Shown here: piece by piece, positions 8,341 through 17,743 of the stretch
Position numbering within the stretch: position 1 is the stretch's first letter
Layout of the letters: each line of letters starts with the position of its first letter
NCBI GenBank assembly: GCA_031288185.1
Contig: JAITRZ010000014.1
Span: forward strand, 23,160 to 87,159
DNA from: Coriobacteriales bacterium
GTDB taxonomy: Bacteria > Actinomycetota > Coriobacteriia > Coriobacteriales > UBA8131
DNA length: 64,000 nucleotides
Direction: 5' to 3'
Notes under the pieces: model-generated
Database searches by the model: none
Seen by the model: the letters and a program-made list of their open reading frames with translations, nothing else
What the model was told of the DNA's origin: nothing
Made by a program: the position numbers and the translations under genes

Positions 8341-8369
8341 ATTTTATGACAGTTTCCGTCTCTTGTCCA
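8341..8369 (-). promoter_or_regulatory. Promoter of tRNA-Gln (TGGACA - 17 bp - TAAAAT)
   Basis: On the minus strand TGGACA (8364-8369) and TAAAAT (8341-8346) are exactly 17 bp apart, 13 bp before the tRNA 5' end. Both hexamers are one base from the sigma-70-type consensus. Confidence 0.65.
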
Positions 8370-8518
8370 GCCAGCATTTTTCTTCGCCGCCGCTTCGCTG
8401 CTGGTCGCGTGACAGGAGCTGACCTACCACTCTGTCGCATATCCCGCAGTTGGGCCCGTCAACAGGTACCGCTCACACAAAACGATTTCTGTAGAAAAAT
8501 CTCACCGCCATTTCTGTA

Positions 8519-8549
8519 GCCTTGTTGTAGAATACGATAGCAACAAGGC
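8519..8549 (+). promoter_or_regulatory. 9-bp inverted repeat enclosing an extended -10-like element
   Basis: GCCTTGTTG and CAACAAGGC form a perfect dyad around TAGAATACGATAG. The 12-mer TTGTTGTAGAAT (8522-8533) also occurs upstream of the XRE-cupin gene at 26881-26892. This suggests a promoter whose -10 is TAGAAT, with the dyad as a possible operator for the HPt gene about 120 bp downstream. The rest of the 334-bp gap shows nothing else. Confidence 0.4.
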
Positions 8550-8670
8550 TGTACTGGACGGCTCGCAAGCTGCGATTTTGCGCTAACCGGCAGCCCTGTG
8601 CGCACGTATCAGCCTTGTACCCGTATTGTCCGGGGCTCAGTTTAGTGCTTAACGGATTTGGATGATAGTT

Positions 8671-9027
8671 ATGACTTCAGAAACACCGGTGGAGGGTATC
8701 GACTACCAGGCAGGACTGGCTCAGTATCAGTTAGAGCGCGTTTACCATCGCATTCTGACAAGCTACGCGCGAAGCGTACCTGACCTGCTTAACAAACTTG
8801 CGGCGTTTGTGCCTGAGGAGCTTCAAGATTACATCACCACTGTGCACGGCCTAAAGGGGGCCAGTTACGGGGTACAGGCCAATCATATTGGCGACCTGGC
8901 CAGGGATCTGGAACTTGCGGGCAAACAGGGGGATCTCAACTTCATCAGAGAACACAATCAACATCTGCTTGATGAAACAAATACCCTGCTGAACCGCCTG
9001 CGCGTCTATCTGGACTCTGAAACCTGA
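8671..9027 (+). CDS. Histidine-containing phosphotransfer (HPt) domain protein
   Basis: A 118-residue, probably all-helical protein consisting of one HPt domain. The motif TVHGLKGAS carries the phospho-accepting His59, followed by the helix ANHIGDLARDLELAGKQGD typical of these four-helix bundles. It would relay phosphate from a hybrid sensor kinase to a response regulator. No kinase or receiver gene is adjacent, so its partners are elsewhere. The ATG at 8671 is preferred to the one at 8662 because the XRE-cupin gene has the same GATAGTTATG arrangement, but neither has a strong ribosome-binding site. Confidence 0.8.
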   Translation: MTSETPVEGIDYQAGLAQYQLERVYHRILTSYARSVPDLLNKLAAFVPEELQDYITTVHGLKGASYGVQANHIGDLARDLELAGKQGDLNFIREHNQHLLDETNTLLNRLRVYLDSET

Positions 9028-9131
9028 AAGCCACGACATCGTGTCATCCACAATTCTGCCATCCACAATTCTGCTATCCGCAGTACCGTCCGGCGCGCAG
9101 TTTTTGTAGAGCGTGAGACGACCCATCGCCG

Positions 9132-10166
9132 ATGCCTGAAGGAGACACCGGCACGTTTATTGTCCTGCCCCAGGTTGACTCGACCAACAACGAAGTGCGC
9201 AGACTTTTGGATGGCTGGCTACCAAAGACGCCCTCGTCATCTCTTCCCAACAAGCGGCAGTCCTGTCCCGTGCTCCTGCCTGAGCTGGTGGTGAGGGCTT
9301 CGTGCCAAAGCGCGGGACGTGGGCGATTGGGGCGCGCCTGGAGTTCACCTGAGGGCGGTCTCTACTTTTCATTAAATCTGGGGACGGTTGATGATGCCAA
9401 TCGCCAGGCGGCCTTGAGCCCGCTGGTGGCATTGGCGGTGCGACGGGCTCTGGGTAACTGCATAGGGTGGCAAACCACCAGCACCCAAAAAACGGCGAGC
9501 ACCCAAAAAACCGCCAGGCGACAAACGGCTTCTGTTCTCCAGGAGGTCGCTCTCCACACAGCAGCTACCACCCCAATAGACGCTGAGGCCCACAAAGATG
9601 CTGTCAGGCGCTCAGGTGCCCCTCTGCTACACATCAAATGGCCCAATGACATTATGGGCGCGCGTGGTAAACTGGCTGGCATCCTGATTGAGGACTATCG
9701 CCGCGCCAACCTGGACTGGCACTGTGTTATCTGCGGAATAGGCGTTAACGTTTATCGCCCAGGACAGGATGCGCAGCAAGCGACGGCACACGACAGCACC
9801 TTCAGCTCACCTGATACCAGCGCCGCGCCTGCTTCTCCTGCGGCCGCTTCGACTGTCTATCTGCAGGAGATGGCTAACCGCAATCTTAAACTGGAAGAGG
9901 TGGCCGCAGAATGCGTGTTTCAGATTCGCTCGTATCATGCCCTCTGGCTGGCGGCTGGAGGCGATTTTGCGCCCTTCCAGGATGAATACAACGCGTACCT
10001 CAGCCTGCACGGTCACGTTGTCACCGTGAGTGACCCTACCGGCCAGCCCCTGGCTTCAGGACGGGTGCTTGGGGTGGATGGGCGCGGATTCTTGCTGTTG
10101 GAAGACGGATTTGGTAAGGAGCGGGCCGTGTTGAGTGGTGAGGTCACCCTGCGGCGTCCAGTGTAG
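9132..10166 (+). CDS. birA: Biotin--[acetyl-CoA-carboxylase] ligase
   Basis: This enzyme activates biotin with ATP and attaches it to the carrier lysine of biotin-dependent carboxylases. The catalytic loop GRGRLGRAW is at residues 62-70, KWPND at 169-173 and GKLAGILIE with K180 follows; a C-terminal SH3-like domain ends the protein. The N-terminal DNA-binding domain of E. coli BirA is absent, so it should not act as a repressor. Residues about 112-165 are a lineage-specific insertion, part of which is encoded by a tandem 18-bp repeat (9480-9515), and a second Ser/Thr/Ala-rich stretch precedes VYLQEMANRNLKLEE. Confidence 0.88.
   Translation: MPEGDTGTFIVLPQVDSTNNEVRRLLDGWLPKTPSSSLPNKRQSCPVLLPELVVRASCQSAGRGRLGRAWSSPEGGLYFSLNLGTVDDANRQAALSPLVALAVRRALGNCIGWQTTSTQKTASTQKTARRQTASVLQEVALHTAATTPIDAEAHKDAVRRSGAPLLHIKWPNDIMGARGKLAGILIEDYRRANLDWHCVICGIGVNVYRPGQDAQQATAHDSTFSSPDTSAAPASPAAASTVYLQEMANRNLKLEEVAAECVFQIRSYHALWLAAGGDFAPFQDEYNAYLSLHGHVVTVSDPTGQPLASGRVLGVDGRGFLLLEDGFGKERAVLSGEVTLRRPV
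9480..9515. repeat. Two tandem 18-bp repeats inside birA
   Basis: The units AGCACCCAAAAAACGGCG and AGCACCCAAAAAACCGCC follow each other directly and encode the repeated STQKTA. They lie in a non-conserved insertion of the ligase, so copy-number change would keep the reading frame. Confidence 0.8.
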
Positions 10167-10305
10167 CGCGTGGCTTTGCCACGTCAACCTTTGCCACGTC
10201 AACCCCACAATTTGTTGCCAAAATCCTCTTTGAGCTGAATCTTAGGATTTGCTCATGTCCAAGTGCGCTACAATCAATTATCTTGAGAATTGAGGTTATA
10301 CCACC

Positions 10306-12057
10306 ATGCCTAAAGACCCTTTGGCAGATGGGCCTGAAAACGACCCGCCACAGCATATGTCCACTCACACAAATTCGCATTCTGCCCCTGCGCCTGCCGT
10401 TCCAACTGACGATGCGCGTCAGAGTGCTGTCCCTGCATCTGCCCCTTCTCAAAACGCGGCTACCCCTCTGCCAGCGGAAACGGCCGTTTCTTCCGCTGCT
10501 TCTTCGCAGTCACCCTCTCCCTACCTAAGCAAAGCCCACTGCGAGCCTGATCCAAATCTTGTTGTGGATCCCCGGGCTGATGAGGATTACACGCCAGATG
10601 AGCCGGTCTCCAAGCGCGGCCTTCAGTACACAAAAAAGCAGGATCAGGTAGATAGGATGGGAACCGCCAAGCTGGGGCGACTGATCCTTGAGTTTGCCAT
10701 TCCTTCAATTGTGGGTATGGTCATCAACGGTTCCTATAACGTTATTGACTCAGTGTTTTTGGGCTTGAAATTGGGCGAGACGGGCCTGGCGACCATTACG
10801 GTAGCCACACCCGTGATGACCATGTCGATGGCTGTGGGCGTATTGGTTGGCGCCGGAGGCAATGCTCTCGCGGCCATCAAGCTAGGCGAAGGCAAGCGTG
10901 ATGCCACTGAACGCGTATTGGGTAACGCCTTTATCCTGACCATTGCACTGGCCCTGTTTTGTACGCTGGCCGTGCAACTGTTCATGGATCCGGTGCTGCA
11001 CCTATCCGGCTCCACCCCAGAGGTTCACGGCTCTGCCCACACCTTTATCAGCGTCTTTTCCCTTGGCTTCATCTTGCAATTTTTTGGTATGGGATTTAAC
11101 AATTTTATCCGTACTGCCGGCGACCCTAACAGGGCTCTGTATACCATGGTCATTGGGTTATTGGCGGGGATTGCATTTAACTATCTGTTTGTGATGGTGC
11201 TCAATATCGGCATTTTAGGCTCGGCCCTGGCCACGGTCATCGGCCAAGGTGTCACCGCCGCTACCGTTTTTTATTACTTTGCCTTTTCAAAAAAGGCCCC
11301 GTTTAAGCTGCGCCGGCCGGCCTTTCAGCTTAGTTTGCGCCTGATGGCCAATATCTGTGCTTTGGGCTCGGCATCGTTCTTTTTGCAGGCGGCGATGGTT
11401 GTGCTTAATCTGATCCTGAACAACCAACTGGTACTCTACGGCGCCACAGACCCCATAGCTGCCCCTGGCGCTCTGGCAGCCTTTGGCGTTATGCAGCGCA
11501 TCGCCATGTTTTCATTTTTGCCTATTCTGGGTATATCGATTGCCGTGCAGCCAATTATGGGCTATAACTTTGGCGCCCATTCTTATGACCGCGTCAAACG
11601 CGCCTTTAACATCTCTTTAGCCTGGGTTAGTTCCTTTGGCGTTTTCTTCTGGCTGATACTCCACCTTTTTCCCCATCCTATTGTGGCCATGTTTGGGGTG
11701 GAGGCAGGGCTGTATGACTTTACCATCAAGGGCACGCAGATACAGATGTTCATGATGCCGTTAGTTGGCCTCCAGGTGCTTGTGGCCGGTTATTTTCAGG
11801 CTACAGGCCAACCTCTTAAGTCTATGTTTGTTTCCCTGACGCGTCAGCTGCTGTTTCTGGTGCCCCTGCTCTACCTGCTGCCCATGTTGCTGCCACGCCT
11901 TTTGGCGGTTAGCTCCCTGCAGTCGCTGTACTATACGTACCCCATCGCTGATCTGCTATCTATTGTGACATCTGGCAGCATGATTCTTGTAGAATGGCGA
12001 CGCTTAGATCGACTGTCTCAGCCTGCCAAAAAGCACCATCCTGCCGCCGCTGGTTGA
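10306..12057 (+). CDS. MATE-family multidrug/toxin efflux transporter
   Basis: The 583-residue protein has about 110 hydrophilic residues rich in Pro, Ala and Ser and then twelve hydrophobic segments in two similar halves. The first helix region reads LGRLILEFAIPSIVGMVINGSYNVIDS and the second half carries PILGISIAVQPIMGYNFGA, both characteristic of MATE proteins. These export cationic drugs or metabolites using a sodium or proton gradient. The substrate is unknown. The start ATG at 10306 has a weak GAGG; the transporter core starts near residue 122. A 6-bp hairpin (GGCGGG/CCCGCC, 12074-12096) lies in the short gap to the convergent pth. Confidence 0.88.
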   Translation: MPKDPLADGPENDPPQHMSTHTNSHSAPAPAVPTDDARQSAVPASAPSQNAATPLPAETAVSSAASSQSPSPYLSKAHCEPDPNLVVDPRADEDYTPDEPVSKRGLQYTKKQDQVDRMGTAKLGRLILEFAIPSIVGMVINGSYNVIDSVFLGLKLGETGLATITVATPVMTMSMAVGVLVGAGGNALAAIKLGEGKRDATERVLGNAFILTIALALFCTLAVQLFMDPVLHLSGSTPEVHGSAHTFISVFSLGFILQFFGMGFNNFIRTAGDPNRALYTMVIGLLAGIAFNYLFVMVLNIGILGSALATVIGQGVTAATVFYYFAFSKKAPFKLRRPAFQLSLRLMANICALGSASFFLQAAMVVLNLILNNQLVLYGATDPIAAPGALAAFGVMQRIAMFSFLPILGISIAVQPIMGYNFGAHSYDRVKRAFNISLAWVSSFGVFFWLILHLFPHPIVAMFGVEAGLYDFTIKGTQIQMFMMPLVGLQVLVAGYFQATGQPLKSMFVSLTRQLLFLVPLLYLLPMLLPRLLAVSSLQSLYYTYPIADLLSIVTSGSMILVEWRRLDRLSQPAKKHHPAAAG

Positions 12058-12123
12058 CCTGTCACCTCTATAAGGCGGGCAGAGACCTCACCCGCCAAAA
12101 ACCTCACCTGCCCGGCCTGCCCG

Positions 12124-12822
12124 TTACCCTTCCCTTGCTTTGCTGATGGTAGGCTCGTGGTAACGATTCTGAGTCCAGGTTACCCCCTGGGTCATGAGCG
12201 CCCAGGCGGCCTCAGCGCACCGGCTGGCCCCCAGGTGCAGTTCTTCCAGATCCAGGCCGCTTAGGCGCTTAAGCACATACGTGCTGGCATCCATCTGACC
12301 TGGTGGTTTCCCGATGCCATATTTCAAGCGTAGAAAATCAGGGCCAATGGCGGCAATGATGTCGCGGATGCCATTATGACCGCCAGAACCTCCTCCTTGC
12401 CTGATGCGAATGGCATCCGGAGGCAGGTCAAGGTCATCGTGAATCACGAGCATATCCTCAAGCGTGAGGTCATAGTGCTTGAGCAGGGCGCGTACGGCCC
12501 GCCCAGAGTGGTTCATCATGGTTTGCGGCTTAGCCAGAATAAGGGGTGAGACAAGCACGGCGTTCGCGATGGTGAACTGTTGCGGTGGTTGCTCGGGCGC
12601 TTCTGAGATTGTTTGCGCGCAGTTGCCGTCTGATGTTGCGGCTGTGACCAGGACATCGGCCTGATGTGGCATGTCAGCCTCAAACACCAGAGATTTACCC
12701 AGGAGGTGCCAGTGGCCCTTGGTGTCAAGCCGTTGTGCCAGCTGCTCCAGCGCCAAAAATCCGATATTGTGCCGAGTGGCCGTATATTCTGCCCCCGGAT
12801 TTCCCAGTCCTATAATTAACAT
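12124..12822 (-). CDS. pth: Peptidyl-tRNA hydrolase
   Basis: This cytoplasmic enzyme recycles peptidyl-tRNA by cleaving the ester bond between peptide and tRNA. GLGNPGAEYTATRHNIGF at the N-terminus includes the catalytic His18. KPQTMMNHSG, VIHDDLDLP and GGSGGHNGIRDI are the other family motifs. At 232 residues it is about 40 longer than usual because of an insertion around residues 47-83. It is the last gene of glmU-prs-pth, 98 bp after prs, an arrangement common in Gram-positive bacteria. Confidence 0.95.
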   Translation of the reverse strand: MLIIGLGNPGAEYTATRHNIGFLALEQLAQRLDTKGHWHLLGKSLVFEADMPHQADVLVTAATSDGNCAQTISEAPEQPPQQFTIANAVLVSPLILAKPQTMMNHSGRAVRALLKHYDLTLEDMLVIHDDLDLPPDAIRIRQGGGSGGHNGIRDIIAAIGPDFLRLKYGIGKPPGQMDASTYVLKRLSGLDLEELHLGASRCAEAAWALMTQGVTWTQNRYHEPTISKAREG

Positions 12823-12920
12823 GTTACACAGCTACCTTTTCTTAAGCAGATACCGGTTCTGCTATCTTCTGCGAAGCTAGGGGAGCGTGTTTGCAACACC
12901 TTAGTACCCCCTCAGTACCT

Positions 12921-13895
12921 CTAAATGGCAAATTCAGGATCAAACAGCTCACTAACTGAGGTATTGTTAAAAACGCTGTTGATAGCCTGGGCCAGAAGAG
13001 GCGCCACACTCACCACCTTGATCTTGTCGTTTTGATGTTCTGGCGGTACCGGTACGGTATCGCCAACCACTATGGACTTAACGTTTGCGTTATTGAGGCG
13101 CTCATAGGCCGGGCCGGAAAACAGCGCATGGGTGGCGCAAACATAGATGTCACCTGCGCCTTGAGCTTCTAACGCGCTGATGCCAGAGGCGATGGAACCC
13201 GCGGTGTCAATGATGTCATCATTAATGATGCAGGTTCTGCCGCGCACCTTGCCGATGACGTTTGTTATTTCGGCCTCATTATGGGCGGGGCGAGATTTGT
13301 GCATGATAGCCAGATCCCCCTTTAGCAGATCGGCTAGTTTCTTGGCCGCCTTGGCCCGGCCAACATCGGGAGAAACCACGCAGACATCGGTCAATCCAAT
13401 ATCATTAAAATAGTTAGCAAAAATGGGAAGAGCGGTCATATGGTTAACAGGAATGTCAAAAAATCCCTGAATCTGGCCCTGGTGCAGGTCAATGGTGATG
13501 ACACGGTCAACGCCGGAAACCGCGAGCATATCGGCAACGAGCTTGCCGGTAATCGGCTCCCTGGCCGCTGACTTTTTATCCTGGCGCGAATAGCCAAAAT
13601 TTGTTATGACTGCGGTAATGGAATGAGCCGAGGCCCGTTTGGCGGCATCCACCATTATCAACAATTCCATCAGTGCGTCATTAACGCTGCCGCCTGGGTA
13701 GGAGGCCACAGATTGAATAATGAACAGGTCAGCGCCGCGTACACTCTCTTTGTAGCGGGCATAGATCTCGCCGTTGGCAAAGGTTTTGGTGGTGATTTCG
13801 CGGAGCTTCAGGTTTAGGATCGCCGCGATGTCTGCCGCCAGTTTGGGATTGCTGCGCCCGCTGAACAACATAATGTCTTTGGTTACCTGGGTCAT
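12921..13895 (-). CDS. prs: Ribose-phosphate pyrophosphokinase
   Basis: Makes PRPP from ribose 5-phosphate and ATP for nucleotide, histidine and tryptophan synthesis. At 324 residues it has the normal class I length. Visible motifs are FANGEIYARYKESVRG, the ATP-binding YSRQDKK, VVSPDVGRAKAAKKLAD and the PRPP loop IIDDIIDTAGSI. It sits between glmU (49 bp upstream) and pth on the same strand. GAGAG precedes the ATG at 13895. Confidence 0.97.
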   Translation of the reverse strand: MTQVTKDIMLFSGRSNPKLAADIAAILNLKLREITTKTFANGEIYARYKESVRGADLFIIQSVASYPGGSVNDALMELLIMVDAAKRASAHSITAVITNFGYSRQDKKSAAREPITGKLVADMLAVSGVDRVITIDLHQGQIQGFFDIPVNHMTALPIFANYFNDIGLTDVCVVSPDVGRAKAAKKLADLLKGDLAIMHKSRPAHNEAEITNVIGKVRGRTCIINDDIIDTAGSIASGISALEAQGAGDIYVCATHALFSGPAYERLNNANVKSIVVGDTVPVPPEHQNDKIKVVSVAPLLAQAINSVFNNTSVSELFDPEFAI

Positions 13896-13944
13896 AGAAC
13901 TCTCCCTGAGCGTTTATATTTGCTTTGTTAGCGGCCTGATGTTC

Positions 13945-15486
13945 TCAGGCGTTGGCCCCCTTGTCAGACGGCTCGTTTTTCTCACTGTCTGTCGGCCGTT
14001 TCCTCTGGCGTTTTGTCCAGTTTGCAACATTGGTCTGTGGTGGTCGGGCAATGGCCAGGGTGCCACTTGGCACATCGTTGGTTATCACACTACCGGCGCC
14101 GGTAACAGAGTCCGCGCCAATCTGAACCGGCGCCACTAACATAGTATCACTGCCAATAAAGCTGCGGTCGCCAATTATGGTAGGATTTTTGTGGACGCCA
14201 TCGTAATTACAGGTGATTGAACCGGCGCCGATATTGACCTCGCTCCCCAGGCGGGCATCGCCAATATAGGACAGATGGGGAACCTTAGAGCCCGCGCCGA
14301 TCTCTGACTTCTTGATTTCTACATGGCTGCCAGCATGAGAACCCGCGCGCATCACGGTGCCCGGACGCAGATAGGCTCGTGGCCCTACGCTAACCCTGTC
14401 CTCCAAAATAACATCGATAAGAACACTTTCATCCACGACACAGCTTTGGCCGATGGTGGAGTTGTTTACACGGCTACTGGGTCCAATGATCGTACCCCAA
14501 CCAACCTTGGTTTGGCCGGTCAGCGTTGTAAACGGCAGTATTTCCACATCATGGGACAGCTCTACATCAGGGCCGATCCACACACTTTTTGGATCAAAGA
14601 TGGTAACGCCGGCGCGCATAAGCCGTTGATTAACGCGCTGTTGGGCCAGGGCCTGAACTTCAGCCAACTGTATCCTGTCGTTGATGCCCCTAAGCTCGCT
14701 GGCATCAACAACCCTGATTACCTCCACTGACAAACCGGTTTGCACCATCAGCGTTAGTACATCAGGCAGGTAATACTCCTTCTGCGCGTTATCCGCGCGC
14801 AGCTGTTGTAACAGGGAAAAGAGAGAGGATCGTTCAAAGCAATAGACACCGCCGTTCACTTCCCTTATCTGGCGTTGTTTGGTGTTGGCATCCCTCTCTT
14901 CAACGATTCCCCTGAAAGCCGGGCAGGAGACGAGCGGTGTATCTGAGGCGATGTCTTGCGTTCGGTCGCCCTGATGCTGCCAGGCATCCTCATATGTCCA
15001 CCTGTCCGTACCGGCCTGCTTATTGGGAGCGCGTTCTGTGGCACCAGGGGCCCAATCGCGAATGATGCGTCCATATCCAGAGGGGTTTGCTGTCTCAAAG
15101 GTTAAGAGACAGGCCGCCGCCCCTGACTGAGCCCGCCGCTCAGCCAGTTGCGTGATGGTCTGGGAAAGGAGTAGGGGCGTATCACCGGACATAACCACTA
15201 TATCATCGCCGTCCAGAGGCTCCAGCGCCGGACGGGCCATCAACACGGCATGACCGGTGCCAAGCAGCTTATCTTGATAGATTATCTCAGTATCAAAGGC
15301 CAAGGGCGCGGTTTGGGCGTGATTGTGCCCTAAAACGGTAAACACGTGGTTTGAGCCGGCAGCCCAGGCGGCATCAATAGCCCAGCGCAACAGTGGCTTA
15401 CCTAAAATTTCATGGGCCACCTTGGGCTTTTCTGATTTCATGCGCGTACCTGCGCCCGCCGCCAGGATCAGGGTAGAAAAAGCCAT
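13945..15486 (-). CDS. glmU: Bifunctional UDP-N-acetylglucosamine pyrophosphorylase / glucosamine-1-phosphate N-acetyltransferase
   Basis: Performs the last two steps to UDP-GlcNAc, the precursor of peptidoglycan and other wall sugars. The N-terminal nucleotidyltransferase shows LILAAGAGTRMKS; the C-terminal left-handed beta-helix shows RPGTVMRAGSHAGSHVEIKKS and NIGAGSITCNYDG. ATG at 15486 is chosen because AAAGGA lies 5 bp before it and the conserved sequence begins at once; the longer TTG frame from 15507 would add seven unconserved residues. At 513 residues it is longer than E. coli GlmU. An insertion of roughly 45 residues separates GYGRIIRD from IVEERDA (about residues 143-190), two segments that normally adjoin. 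Confidence 0.96.
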   Translation of the reverse strand: MAFSTLILAAGAGTRMKSEKPKVAHEILGKPLLRWAIDAAWAAGSNHVFTVLGHNHAQTAPLAFDTEIIYQDKLLGTGHAVLMARPALEPLDGDDIVVMSGDTPLLLSQTITQLAERRAQSGAAACLLTFETANPSGYGRIIRDWAPGATERAPNKQAGTDRWTYEDAWQHQGDRTQDIASDTPLVSCPAFRGIVEERDANTKQRQIREVNGGVYCFERSSLFSLLQQLRADNAQKEYYLPDVLTLMVQTGLSVEVIRVVDASELRGINDRIQLAEVQALAQQRVNQRLMRAGVTIFDPKSVWIGPDVELSHDVEILPFTTLTGQTKVGWGTIIGPSSRVNNSTIGQSCVVDESVLIDVILEDRVSVGPRAYLRPGTVMRAGSHAGSHVEIKKSEIGAGSKVPHLSYIGDARLGSEVNIGAGSITCNYDGVHKNPTIIGDRSFIGSDTMLVAPVQIGADSVTGAGSVITNDVPSGTLAIARPPQTNVANWTKRQRKRPTDSEKNEPSDKGANA

Positions 15487-15723
15487 CGCCGTTCCTTTCA
15501 TTGCCAATAGTGCGCGTCAAAAGAGCACTAATGCGCTCAGTCGCGCGATCAGGTTGGGAAGTCGTAACAGGACAGTTACCCCATTATCGCAGAATTGCAC
15601 TGGTCACGGCACAGTGTTTCGTGTTACTCTGGTTGGGTGTTACCGGGTGCTTCTGAAGTGGGTCTGCGGTTTGCGACGGCGTCTTGTTTGATGCCAGTCA
15701 AAAACCAGTTGGGGAGCAAACTT

Positions 15724-15749
15724 ACCACACGGACAGCTGTCTGTGTGGT
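15724..15749. promoter_or_regulatory. 26-bp near-perfect palindrome between glmU and the L,D-transpeptidase gene
   Basis: ACCACACGGACAG is followed directly by CTGTCTGTGTGGT, a 13-bp dyad with one mismatched pair and no spacer. It lies 37 bp before the GTG of the transpeptidase gene and 238 bp from the glmU start, in the divergent 299-bp region. It could be an operator or form a strong hairpin in the leader RNA. Confidence 0.5.
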
Positions 15750-15785
15750 TTGGTATCGCCGTGTTACGGGAATAGGTTAAACGAC

Positions 15786-17438
15786 GTGTCCAGTAAAAAT
15801 CACCATACCTTTGAAGACGATCTGGCCCTGTTGGGCGGCGCTCCGGCTTTGGCGGGCGGCGGTGTCCCAAACTTCACTAAACCAACCCCATCCGGCACTA
15901 CCGGGCCCACCCATCCCCCTGCTTCTTCAGTCGCACCTGCTGGTTTTGCGCCCCTTCACTTCAGTGGCAACGCGGCTGCCGCAGGCCATCCTGTAGGCGC
16001 GCTACATTCACCTGGCCCCGCTCATCTGGCGATACCGCAAAAACCTTCCCTGCGCTGGTTTAAGATTGCGATACTCACTTTAACGGTAGTGGTTTTAGCT
16101 GCTTACGCCGGATTTGCCTACTTCTTTATGGATCATTTTGGTTTTAATTCTACGGTCAATGGTGTTGATGTCAGCTTCATGGCCACTCAAGATGTCGAAG
16201 GCGCCATAGCTGCCCAGGTCGATAACTATACCCTGAGCATCAGCGGTCGTGATGGTCAGCTTGCCAGCATCAGCGGCGAGCAGGTTGGTCTGCGCTATGT
16301 GCCGGATGGTCAGCTTGAACGCCTGCTCAAAGCGCAAAGCGCCCTGCTTTGGCCGGCGCGTCTGTTTACATCCGATAATGCCTTTACCACTGCCAGCGTA
16401 GAACTGGATGAAAGCCGCCTTGAAGAGGTCAGTGTCGCCCTACCGTTTTTTGACAGCGCCCAGATGCGACCGCCCATTGACGCTTATTTGCAGTTCAAGG
16501 ACAGTGCCTATGTGATTGTTCCTGAAGACCCAGGTACCACACTGGAGAGTGAGCAGGCCCGCCAACTGATACGTTCAGCGCTCCTGGCCACACTCCGTAA
16601 CCTGGATCTAGACGCTGAGGGCGCCTACACGTTGCCGGCCGTCCTTTCTACCAATCCGGAATTGGCGCAGAGGAGGGAAACGTTTAATCGCTATGTACCC
16701 TTTTCCATCACCTACGTGTTGGGTGACGAGCGCGTAGTGCTTGATGCTCACACCGCTATCAACTGGGTGGATCGCAGCGGTGGGGGTTCTGGCGAGTTGG
16801 ATCCGACAGAAGTGTCAAATTGGATAGCAGAATTTGCGGCCAATCATGATACGCTGGGATCCACGCGCGATTTCATAAACGGATATGGTCAGCCAAAAAG
16901 CGTCAGTGGCGGTACGTACGGCTGGCAGGTAGATCAAACCGCTGAGATTGAGGCCATCTATGCGGCGGTGGCCAATCGCTGGGGAGAGGAACGAGAACCC
17001 TATCTGCGCAGGAGCGCCGCTAGTGTAGGTGTGCCGGACTGGGGCAGTACCTATGTAGAGGTGGATATGAGCGAACAACACATGTGGTATTTTGTCGATG
17101 GAGCCTGTGTACTGGAGTCTGATGTGATAACGGGCCTGCTCTCTGGTGGTAACGCGACACCGGAGGGAGTGTACACCATCTTGGACAAAAAAAGCCCTTC
17201 AGTGCTCAGGGGCCCCAAATTGCCAGAGGGCGGTTATGAATGGGAGTCGCCGGTGTCCTACTGGATGCCCGTTACCATTCAGGGTGTGGGCCTGCACGAC
17301 GCCACCTGGCAATCATCTTTTGGTGGGCAGCTTTACCTAACGCGCGGTTCTCATGGCTGCGTCAACCTGCCCCTGTCTGTGGCCAAGCAACTATATGCGC
17401 AGATAGAGACGGGCACACCGGTAGTGCTGCACTTCTGA
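15786..17438 (+). CDS. Membrane-anchored L,D-transpeptidase (YkuD domain) with peptidoglycan-binding-4 domains
   Basis: Cross-links or modifies peptidoglycan outside the membrane through a cysteine nucleophile. The protein has a Pro/Ala/Gly-rich cytoplasmic stretch (about residues 15-85), one membrane helix near 92-115 (FKIAILTLTVVVLAAYAGFAY), then PG_binding_4-like repeats. A C-terminal YkuD domain begins near YVEVDMSEQHMWYF and ends with HGCVNL (catalytic Cys about 525). GTG at 15786 is preferred because GGAATAGG precedes it; a TTG at 15684 in the same frame would add 34 residues translated across the upstream palindrome. A terminator follows about 130 bp after the stop. Confidence 0.87.
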   Translation: MSSKNHHTFEDDLALLGGAPALAGGGVPNFTKPTPSGTTGPTHPPASSVAPAGFAPLHFSGNAAAAGHPVGALHSPGPAHLAIPQKPSLRWFKIAILTLTVVVLAAYAGFAYFFMDHFGFNSTVNGVDVSFMATQDVEGAIAAQVDNYTLSISGRDGQLASISGEQVGLRYVPDGQLERLLKAQSALLWPARLFTSDNAFTTASVELDESRLEEVSVALPFFDSAQMRPPIDAYLQFKDSAYVIVPEDPGTTLESEQARQLIRSALLATLRNLDLDAEGAYTLPAVLSTNPELAQRRETFNRYVPFSITYVLGDERVVLDAHTAINWVDRSGGGSGELDPTEVSNWIAEFAANHDTLGSTRDFINGYGQPKSVSGGTYGWQVDQTAEIEAIYAAVANRWGEEREPYLRRSAASVGVPDWGSTYVEVDMSEQHMWYFVDGACVLESDVITGLLSGGNATPEGVYTILDKKSPSVLRGPKLPEGGYEWESPVSYWMPVTIQGVGLHDATWQSSFGGQLYLTRGSHGCVNLPLSVAKQLYAQIETGTPVVLHF

Positions 17439-17565
17439 AATGTTATTCTCCCTGCGTTCCACCGAGATGTTACCTGCTCTCCACACGTGTTGTTGTTCCC
17501 TACCAACATTTCCTCGTGTATCCCTCCCGTTCTCCTCTGATCCTTGAAGCAAGAAGATGAACAGC

Positions 17566-17595
17566 AAAAAGCCCTGCTCTTGAGCAGGGCTTTTT
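17566..17595. terminator. Bidirectional rho-independent terminator
   Basis: AAAAAGCCCTGCTC and GAGCAGGGCTTTTT form a 14-bp stem with a very short loop, with T-runs in both directions. It serves the transpeptidase gene (+) and may also serve the convergent FKBP gene (-). Nothing else is seen in this 305-bp gap. Confidence 0.92.
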
Positions 17596-17743
17596 GAGTG
17601 GGTCATGCTGTGGGCTGCTTAGTTGTTCAGTCAAGCTATCCGTCACCCATAGCGCCACCCGTCACCACAGTCTGAGAGAAGAGGAGTTGCCACCAAAGGG
17701 GCAGACAGCGGGCTGTTTGGTCGGCGCTATCTATCGGCTCCAA

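Noticed and set aside
8010-8519. 169-codon plus-strand frame across the tRNA-Gln region
   Set aside because: It reads through a tRNA gene and the ten-C tract and resembles no protein.
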